Origin: an uncultured Oscillospiraceae bacterium
Lineage (GTDB): Bacteria > Bacillota > Clostridia > Oscillospirales > Oscillospiraceae
DNA: 12,685 nt
Direction: 5' to 3'
NCBI GenBank assembly: GCA_934630555.1
Contig: CAKTXB010000038.1
Coordinates: forward strand, 1 to 12,685
The translations under genes were made by a program, and so were the position numbers. Shown piece after piece: positions 7,810 through 12,685 of this stretch. Below the pieces are notes generated by a model. The model saw nothing but the letters and a program-made list of their open reading frames with translations, did not search any database and was not told the origin of the DNA. Positions within the stretch are counted from its first letter, which is position 1, and each line of letters opens with the position of its first letter.

Positions 7810-9501
7810 TTACTCCGCCGTGGAGTTGATGGCGCGCGCGGCCTCCGCCGCACTGATCTCGCCGCGCAGAACAAGCTCCCGGCAGCGTTCGCGCATGGTC
7901 ATAAATTCTGTTTCCTTCGCTGTGTCCAACAGGGCGTCATAGCGCGCGCCCTCCGCGATCATCCGCCGCAGGCGGCCGTTCATCATGAGGATCTCAAACA
8001 CGGCCCGCCGTCCGCTGCAGCCGGTGTGATAGCACTCCTCGCAGCCCGTGCCGCGATAGAACTGCACATCCGCGTTTTCCGGCATCCCCAGTACCTCCAG
8101 CTCCTCCGCATCCGGCCGATAGGCCGTTTTGCAGTGCGGGCAGACCTTGCGCACCAGCCGCTGGGAGATCACGCCCCGCAGCGCGCTTGCAAGAAGGTAG
8201 GGCTCCACGCCAATATCCAAAAGCCGGTCGATGGCCGACACGGCGTCGTTCGTGTGCAGCGTAGACAGCACCAGATGGCCCGTAATGGCCGAGCGAATGG
8301 CGATCGCGCCCGTTTCGCCGTCGCGGATCTCACCAACGGAGATAATGTCCGGGTCCTGCCGCAAAATGGCCCGCAGACCGGCGGCAAACGTCATGCCCGT
8401 TTTTTCGTTGATCTGGCACTGGTTCACGCCCGGAATGTCATATTCCACCGGGTCCTCCAGCGTCATGATGTTCGTTTCCTCCGAGCACAGCTGCTTGAGC
8501 ATGGCGCACATGGTGGTGGATTTGCCGGAGCCCGTCGGGCCGACGATCAGGATCACGCCGCTGCTGTTTTTCAGCAGCGCGTTGTACTTTTCAAGGTCGC
8601 CGCCCTCCAGACCGATCGTCTGGCTCGTAATGTGCTGCTGCGATTTATCCAGCAGCCGCATAACGACCTTTTCGCCATACACCGTGGGCATGGACGAAAT
8701 GCGCAGGTCGATCTCATGCCCCTTCACCCGCACCATGGCGCGCCCGTCCTGCGGGATCTTGTGTTCGGAAATATTCATACCGCCCATGATCTTCAGGCGG
8801 GAGATCACCGTCGCCTGCAAATTGGCCGGCACGGTCAGCATACGGCGCAGCAGACCGTCCACACGCATCCGCACCACCATCTCGCCGCTTTGCGGCTCCA
8901 TGTGGATGTCGCTCGCCCGCTCCTGCACGGCGCGTTCAATGACGGAATTTACAAATCGGATCGTTGGCGCGGCCGCCGCGCCGTCGTCCGCGCTCTGCAC
9001 CATCTGCGCGGGCACAATATCGCCGTCGCTGCCGGCCTCGCGCTTCATTTCTTCCATGGCGCGCACCGTGCCCTCGCTGCCATACAGCGACGCGATGGCC
9101 TGCTCCGTGGCCTTGCGCGTGGCGATCATCGGTACGACCTGCTTGTGGCTGGCCGCCTTCAGTTCTTCCTGCGCCACAAAGTTGAGCGGGTCGCTCATCG
9201 CCACATACAGCTCGTCCTTCACGAGCTTCACCGGCACAACGGTGTATTTCTTCGCAATGGAGCGCGGCACATACTTTGTCAGCTCCACCGGGATGGACAC
9301 GGCTGTCAGGTCCACAAAGTCCACGCCCAGCTGCATCTGCAATGCGTCAATGAGCTGCCGCTCGGTGATGATGCCGTTTTCGATCAGCACATTGCCCAAA
9401 CGCGCGCGTGTCTGCTTCTGGATGGCCAGCGCTTCGTCCAGCTGAGCCTGTGTAATGGTACCGGCTGCGATCAGCAGATCGCCAAGACGCATATATGCCA
9501 T
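7810..9501 (-). CDS. pilB: PilB, pilus extension ATPase with c-di-GMP-binding MshEN domain
   Basis: This 563-residue GspE/PilB-family ATPase drives pilin polymerisation at the cytoplasmic face of PilC. The C-terminal motor has RASDIHMEP (195-203), Walker A GPTGSGKST (321-329), TLEDPVEY (347-354), Walker B DIISVGEIRD (385-394), His box GHLVLSTLHT (408-417) and a zinc-binding tetracysteine (C454/C457, C487/C490). The N-terminal ~140 residues are an MshEN domain. It holds two 24-residue motifs, each with RLG, Gly at the tenth position, two Leu and a final Gln: residues 5-28 and 34-57, separated by exactly five residues. In MshE this arrangement binds c-di-GMP. ATG 9501 is preceded by GAGG at 7 nt and GGGAGG at 12 nt; the Met at residue 4 lacks an RBS. 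It is the first gene of the operon. Confidence 0.96.
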   Translation of the reverse strand: MAYMRLGDLLIAAGTITQAQLDEALAIQKQTRARLGNVLIENGIITERQLIDALQMQLGVDFVDLTAVSIPVELTKYVPRSIAKKYTVVPVKLVKDELYVAMSDPLNFVAQEELKAASHKQVVPMIATRKATEQAIASLYGSEGTVRAMEEMKREAGSDGDIVPAQMVQSADDGAAAAPTIRFVNSVIERAVQERASDIHMEPQSGEMVVRMRVDGLLRRMLTVPANLQATVISRLKIMGGMNISEHKIPQDGRAMVRVKGHEIDLRISSMPTVYGEKVVMRLLDKSQQHITSQTIGLEGGDLEKYNALLKNSSGVILIVGPTGSGKSTTMCAMLKQLCSEETNIMTLEDPVEYDIPGVNQCQINEKTGMTFAAGLRAILRQDPDIISVGEIRDGETGAIAIRSAITGHLVLSTLHTNDAVSAIDRLLDIGVEPYLLASALRGVISQRLVRKVCPHCKTAYRPDAEELEVLGMPENADVQFYRGTGCEECYHTGCSGRRAVFEILMMNGRLRRMIAEGARYDALLDTAKETEFMTMRERCRELVLRGEISAAEAARAINSTAE

Positions 9502-9513
9502 AGTCGTTCCTCG

Positions 9514-9558
9514 CCTCCCGCGCGCAAAGCGGAGGGTGCAACCCGTAAATTGCCCCTC
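9514..9558 (-). promoter_or_regulatory. Candidate RBS-sequestering switch in the pilB leader
   Basis: Two alternative hairpins share bases in the leader RNA. Stem A pairs GAGGGGCAA with TTGCACCCTC (9 bp, one bulged A, 8-nt loop; arms 9550-9558 and 9532-9541). Stem B pairs CCTCCGC with GCGGGAGG (7 bp, one bulged G; arms 9529-9535 and 9514-9521) and buries the GGGAGG upstream of pilB. Bases 9532-9535 are needed by both, so only one stem can form. I recognise no known riboswitch class. The pairing is seen in sequence; regulation is inferred. Confidence 0.45.
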
Positions 9559-9588
9559 TCAGCCCGAAGTATGAAATATCTTTTACCA

Positions 9589-9617
9589 TTTATAGCATAG
9601 GAATGATATTTTTTCAA
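9589..9617 (-). promoter_or_regulatory. Sigma-A-type promoter of the pilus operon
   Basis: The minus strand carries TTGAAA (-35), a 17-nt spacer and TATAAA (-10), with TGC just before the -10 as in extended -10 promoters. Flanking A/T-rich sequence (9600-9660) could act as an UP element. Transcription would begin near 9582, giving a leader of about 80 nt before pilB. It is the only strong promoter seen for the whole pilBTC-pilin-DMNO string. Confidence 0.75.
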
Positions 9618-9699
9618 CAGAAAGTGCCATTTTCATAAAAAATTAACATTTTTGTCCATTCCTGCGGCTCAAGTATGATTCACGCTGCCGATTATATAC

Positions 9700-9740
9700 A
9701 AAAATACTGCCGCACGAACCGTTTCGCGTGCGGCAGTATT
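9700..9740 (-). terminator. Rho-independent terminator of the GGDEF/EAL gene
   Basis: A perfect 14-bp stem (AATACTGCCGCACG / CGTGCGGCAGTATT, loop 10 nt) starts 18 nt after the stop codon. On the minus strand it runs into TTTTT then GTATAT. There is no T-tract on the plus strand, so it works leftward, insulating the pilus operon from its upstream neighbour. Confidence 0.9.
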
Positions 9741-9758
9741 CACAAATAGTCTATGGTT

Positions 9759-12008
9759 TCAAGTATCCATTACCGTCGCAGGGGAACACTGCGACGGTTG
9801 CGCAGCGCCGCTGCGCAAAATCGCCTCAAATTCGGCCGGCGGCATGGGCCTTCCGTAGTAATATCCCTGCATGAGATCGCAGCCGAGCGCCGTCAATTCC
9901 GCGGCCTGCCGGGCGGTTTCCACGCCTTCTGCAGTGACTGACATTTTCAGCCCGTGCGCCATGCTCACCATGGAAGACAGGATCTGCCAGCTGCGCACAT
10001 CCTCCTCATCGCCGGACAAAAACTTCATATCCAGCTTCAAAACGTCAATATGGATGTCCTTCAGTGTGTTGAGCGACGAATAGCCAGCGCCGAAATCATC
10101 CATCTCCACCGTAAACCCTTCCGCGCGGAAGCGGTCTACCAGCGCAATGAGCATATCGGGCTTATCCATATACGCGCTTTCGGTGATCTCCAGCCGCAGC
10201 TGCTCCGGTCTCAGGCCGTGCCTCTGCACCAATTCGGAAAAATATTCCGGCAGTGCATCATCGCGCAGATCCATGCGCGAAATATTCACCGAGGCAGCCG
10301 CCGGCAGCCCCATATCGCTCCACCGGCGCAAATGGCGGCACACGCGCTCCCACACATACCGGTCCACGCGGGTGATCAGCTTGCTGTGCTCCAGCAGCGG
10401 GATAAACTCCCCCGGCGACACCATGCCCTTCACCGGATGCTGCCAGCGGATGAGTGCCTCCGCGCCCGCAAGGCGGTTGGTGCGGCTGTCATACTGCGGC
10501 TGGAACCAGACCTTGAACTGCTCCTCCTGCAAAGCCCGCTCCACGTCGGCCAGCAGCTGCTGCGCCTGCTCCATGCGGTCCAGCAGCCCCGCCTCATAAT
10601 ACGCCACCATTTGCGTCCGGTCGCCCTTGATGGTCTGCAGCGCTGCCAGCGCCTTAAAGCACATGAGATACGCGTCCGTATTCTCCTCGCACAGGTCATA
10701 CACGCCCACGTGCAGCGTCACCGGATAGGGATAGTCGCGATAGCGCTCCTGAAACAGCGTCACCGCCTGTTCAGGAACAATGCTGCCGTCGCCGCAGAAG
10801 CGTACAAAATGGTCGGCGCTCAAATGCCCCGCAAAGCTGTCGTCCGTGTTATGCTCGTGCATAAACAGCCCAAAGTCGCGCAGCAGCTTATTGCCCGCGG
10901 CATAGCCCACCGTGGTGTTGATGAACTTAAAGCCGTCAAAGTCATACCGCAGCATGGTATAGTGCTTGCCGGGATGCTCCGCGATCCACTGCATTACCTG
11001 CGCATAGAAGCCTGACGGATTCAAAAGGCCCGTCTGGGCGTCCATCTGATTGAACAGTGCCTGCGTCACATCCTCCGAGCAGAGCAGAATGCTCTCCCGC
11101 TCCGCCGAAAGATAGGAAAAGCGCAGATTGATATGCCGCTCCGTGCCGGACGCGTCCGCGCGCATGCGCATGGGAACGTTATAGCTGCGCGCCGCTTCCA
11201 GCTCCCGCCGCACCACGTCCAGCCGGACGTGCTTGACAAGGTCGCGATACTCCGCCTCATACATGATGCCCCGCAGCAGCGGAGTGAGCTGTGTTTCCAT
11301 ATCCAGGATCTCTTCCTCCGCCGCCGTCTCTTCTGGCAGCAGCATATTGCGGCGGTATGTCGCCGTCAGGCCCGTCTGCGCGTCAATGAGCATCACGCGC
11401 GTGTAGTCCTCCTGAATGAGCTTCTGCGCGATCTGTTCCAAACGCCGCTTGCGGTTGTTGTCCACCGCATACGCCACGGCTTCCACATCGTCCGTCTGCG
11501 GGTTGCGGATCAGATCGGCCATGATGTGCCGCCACACATAGCCCGCGTGCTGGGTGCGCAGCAGATAGTCGCCCGTCAGCGTGCTCACGCCGTCGTCCAG
11601 CGCGCGCAGCATCGCCTCCTGTGACATCTGGCGCATATAGCGCGCCCGGTCGTTCGGATGCAGATAGCTGCATACCGTTTTCACAAAATCCGCCGCCGTG
11701 CCGGAAAACTTCCCCAGCAGCTCCCCTTCTCCCACGCACGTGCCCTGCGTCAGGTTCAGCTCAAACGACGCGACCAGTCCCGGATGATCCTGCGCGCGGG
11801 CGCTCTGCATGGCATGGTACTGGTCCAGCTGCTCCTGGTCTGTCTGCTCGCGCTGCTTGCCGGCACGCAGCTGCCGCGCCTGTAAATACAGCCCCACCAG
11901 TGCGCACAGCACGCACGCCGCCAGCAGCAAAACAGCCAGCGGCGGCGCGCGGTGTCCCGCAGTTACCCGCGGCGCGGCAGTTATGATGTTCTCAAGCAGC
12001 AGCTGCAT
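9759..12008 (-). CDS. Membrane-anchored PAS-like/GGDEF(degenerate)/EAL protein, predicted c-di-GMP phosphodiesterase
   Basis: This is a 749-residue protein. ATG 12008 has GGGAGG 8 nt upstream; an ATG seven codons earlier precedes that site and is rejected. One membrane helix (~residues 23-43) is followed by a short coiled coil. Two PAS-like sensory regions come next (~75-185 and ~195-315). A GGDEF-type domain (~320-470) has SADHF (397-401) instead of GGDEF, so it should not make c-di-GMP but might still bind GTP. The EAL domain (~485-735) keeps the expected metal and substrate residues: E517 of EAL, N575, E607/E610 of LEITES, D637-D638 of DDFGAG, K658, E694/E697 of EGVET and Q714. I therefore predict hydrolysis of c-di-GMP to pGpG. 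It is immediately upstream of the pilus operon, on the same strand but with its own terminator and promoter. Confidence 0.93.
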   Translation of the reverse strand: MQLLLENIITAAPRVTAGHRAPPLAVLLLAACVLCALVGLYLQARQLRAGKQREQTDQEQLDQYHAMQSARAQDHPGLVASFELNLTQGTCVGEGELLGKFSGTAADFVKTVCSYLHPNDRARYMRQMSQEAMLRALDDGVSTLTGDYLLRTQHAGYVWRHIMADLIRNPQTDDVEAVAYAVDNNRKRRLEQIAQKLIQEDYTRVMLIDAQTGLTATYRRNMLLPEETAAEEEILDMETQLTPLLRGIMYEAEYRDLVKHVRLDVVRRELEAARSYNVPMRMRADASGTERHINLRFSYLSAERESILLCSEDVTQALFNQMDAQTGLLNPSGFYAQVMQWIAEHPGKHYTMLRYDFDGFKFINTTVGYAAGNKLLRDFGLFMHEHNTDDSFAGHLSADHFVRFCGDGSIVPEQAVTLFQERYRDYPYPVTLHVGVYDLCEENTDAYLMCFKALAALQTIKGDRTQMVAYYEAGLLDRMEQAQQLLADVERALQEEQFKVWFQPQYDSRTNRLAGAEALIRWQHPVKGMVSPGEFIPLLEHSKLITRVDRYVWERVCRHLRRWSDMGLPAAASVNISRMDLRDDALPEYFSELVQRHGLRPEQLRLEITESAYMDKPDMLIALVDRFRAEGFTVEMDDFGAGYSSLNTLKDIHIDVLKLDMKFLSGDEEDVRSWQILSSMVSMAHGLKMSVTAEGVETARQAAELTALGCDLMQGYYYGRPMPPAEFEAILRSGAAQPSQCSPATVMDT

Positions 12009-12064
12009 TGCACGCACCTCCCTGTCCATATATGGCCAAAATAGCTATATTTCTACAGTAACAT

Positions 12065-12093
12065 ATACTACCATCTGCCCGGAAATTATGCAA
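12065..12093 (-). promoter_or_regulatory. Possible promoter of the GGDEF/EAL gene
   Basis: The minus strand has TTGCAT, 17 nt, then TAGTAT (4 of 6 matches at each box). This would give a leader of about 50 nt. The match is modest, and an alternative -10 (TATATG) begins three bases later. A perfect CCATATATGG palindrome at 12026-12035 lies in the leader and could be an operator, but I cannot assign a binder. Confidence 0.4.
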
Positions 12094-12151
12094 TCACCTT
12101 TTTTACGCCCCCCTCCGGCGGCTGTGCGTTCTTCTGAAAGGGTCTGTGCCT

Positions 12152-12176
12152 CCCCGCGTTGCGGGGCGAATTTTTT
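12152..12176 (+). terminator. Orphan terminator-like hairpin in the divergent region
   Basis: CCCCGC-GTT-GCGGGG followed by CGAA and six T reads as a rho-independent terminator on the plus strand. No plus-strand gene lies upstream of it in the window. It may end antisense or leader transcripts from the divergent promoter region, or a short unannotated RNA, and would shield the promoter just downstream. Confidence 0.5.
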
Positions 12177-12177
12177 C

Positions 12178-12206
12178 TTGCAAGTGCTTCTCTTGTATGC
12201 TATGAT
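12178..12206 (+). promoter_or_regulatory. Promoter of the receiver-domain gene
   Basis: TTGCAA (-35), a 17-nt spacer and TATGAT (-10, 5 of 6), with TGC preceding the -10, form an extended -10 sigma-A-type promoter. Transcription would start near 12213 and give a leader of about 114 nt before the response regulator. Confidence 0.65.
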
Positions 12207-12236
12207 TGCTGCAATAATGCGGTATTCGGCCCAGTA

Positions 12237-12269
12237 CGCAAAAAGCGCTGTGTTCCGCGCTTTTTTGCG
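12237..12269 (+). promoter_or_regulatory. Terminator-like hairpin (possible attenuator) in the receiver gene leader
   Basis: CGCAAAAAGCGC and GCGCTTTTTTGCG pair across an 8-nt loop with one extra T. The right arm supplies a T6 run, as in A-tract/T-tract terminators. It lies between the promoter and the gene start, so it could cause premature termination. The GC core is only 4 bp, so termination strength is uncertain. Confidence 0.45.
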
Positions 12270-12311
12270 CGATTCCATCGGACAAATGAACTGGCGCTGC
12301 CGTCGGGCTGC

Positions 12312-12319
12312 AAGGGGGG
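12312..12319 (+). promoter_or_regulatory. Ribosome binding site of the receiver-domain gene
   Basis: AAGGGGGG ends 7 nt before position 12327, the spacing expected for the ATC proposed as start. It is too far (19 nt) from the next usable in-frame codon, TTG 12339. Confidence 0.6.
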
Positions 12320-12326
12320 ATCTGCC

Positions 12327-12685
12327 ATCAAACAGAAATTGCTCATTGCCGACGATTCTGCCATGAACCGCGCGCTGCTCCGTGACATTCTGGGCGATAC
12401 CTATGAATACGTATTTGCCGAAAACGGTGTTGAAGCCGTAGAGGCGCTGGAGCGGGACCCGGAGATCGACCTGCTGCTGCTCGACATCAATATGCCGCAG
12501 CTGGACGGCTTTGGTGTGCTGGATGTCATGGAGCGCCGCCGCTGGATCGGGGACGTGCCGGTCATCATCATTTCCGCCGAAGACGACGCCGCGTTCATCC
12601 AGCGCGCCTATGACCTCGGCGCGGCCGATTATATCAGCCGCCCCTTTAACCTCACCGTTGTCCAGCGCCGCGTGCGCAACATGCT
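12327..12685 (+). CDS. Response-regulator receiver domain protein (partial, runs off right edge)
   Basis: 119 codons are visible. They cover essentially one whole REC domain: acidic pair D9-D10 (LLIADDS), phosphoacceptor D53 (LLLLDINMP), switch Ser83 (IIISAED) and the beta5 motif YISRPF, where Arg105 replaces the usual Lys. A linker beginning VVQRRVRNM follows, after which an output domain must lie outside the window. The reading frame has no ATG, GTG or TTG at the right place. The codon at the RBS-defined start is ATC, and starting there gives an N-terminus typical of receivers (xKQKLLIADD). The later in-frame ATG (12363) would delete the acidic pair. Some clostridial receivers with SRPF are, as I recall, joined to GGDEF, EAL or HD-GYP outputs; given the neighbour this is plausible but unproven. 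Confidence 0.88.
   Translation, partial: MKQKLLIADDSAMNRALLRDILGDTYEYVFAENGVEAVEALERDPEIDLLLLDINMPQLDGFGVLDVMERRRWIGDVPVIIISAEDDAAFIQRAYDLGAADYISRPFNLTVVQRRVRNM

Noticed and set aside
9519..9560. CGCAAAGC on the plus strand, reminiscent of the class I c-di-GMP (GEMM) riboswitch
   Set aside because: It is on the strand opposite the pilB transcript, points into the 3' end of a convergent gene, and lacks the rest of the GEMM core. I found no c-di-GMP-I or -II riboswitch on either strand.
9523..9570. CTGAGA and GGGC elements in the pilB leader resembling a TPP riboswitch
   Set aside because: The second conserved TPP segment (ACCTGATCTGG-like) is absent and the surrounding stems do not match.
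576..9600. Long plus-strand reading frames opposite the pilus genes (for example 576-1787, 2894-4060, 5446-6789, 8026-9600)
   Set aside because: Their translations are Arg/His/Gln-rich with no recognisable domain or RBS. They mirror the GC-rich codon pattern of well-identified minus-strand genes.
9691..9696. Consensus TATAAT on the minus strand just after the GGDEF/EAL terminator
   Set aside because: The -35 position falls inside the terminator stem and reads GTTCGT, a poor match. The promoter at 9589-9617 is far better.
1..12685. CRISPR arrays, insertion sequences, tRNA or rRNA genes, attachment sites
   Set aside because: I saw no direct-repeat arrays, transposase-like proteins, cloverleaf sequences or rRNA signatures anywhere in the window.

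Overview
The window looks like part of a chromosome from a GC-rich, Gram-positive (monoderm) Firmicute, most likely of the Clostridia/Oscillospiraceae type. This is inferred from strong AGGAGG-type ribosome binding sites, the type IV pilus gene set without any outer-membrane secretin (PilQ) or PilP gene, and the style of the cyclic-di-GMP signalling proteins. No rRNA or other marker gene is present, so genus is not assignable.

Positions 1-9501 (all minus strand) hold one tightly packed type IV pilus operon. In transcription order it encodes: PilB extension ATPase, PilT retraction ATPase, PilC platform protein, a major pilin, prepilin peptidase PilD, PilM, PilN-like, PilO-like, and a large protein that starts like a prepilin and continues into GLUG-type repeats. 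The last gene runs off the left edge. A good sigma-A-type promoter lies at 9589-9617. Its roughly 80-nt leader can fold two mutually exclusive hairpins, one of which would hide a ribosome binding site of pilB. The major pilin gene is bracketed by two strong hairpins without T-tracts.

Positions 9700-9758 separate the pilus operon from the gene upstream with a perfect 14-bp terminator stem. Positions 9759-12008 (minus) encode a membrane-anchored GGDEF/EAL protein whose GGDEF signature is degenerate but whose EAL residues look intact, so it is predicted to be a c-di-GMP phosphodiesterase.

Positions 12009-12326 are a divergent regulatory region with a promoter on each strand and two terminator-like hairpins. 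From 12327 to the right edge (plus) begins a response-regulator receiver domain, apparently started by a rare ATC codon and carrying Arg where the usual Lys-Pro-Phe motif has Lys.

How it may work together: PilB carries two complete copies of the c-di-GMP-binding MshEN motif with the 5-residue spacing known from MshE. A predicted c-di-GMP-degrading enzyme lies directly upstream, and next to it is a receiver protein. The locus therefore reads as a c-di-GMP-controlled pilus that displays a conventional pilin and, possibly at low copy, a very large repeat-bearing pilin-like adhesin. The protein families are clear from sequence; the regulatory wiring is inference.
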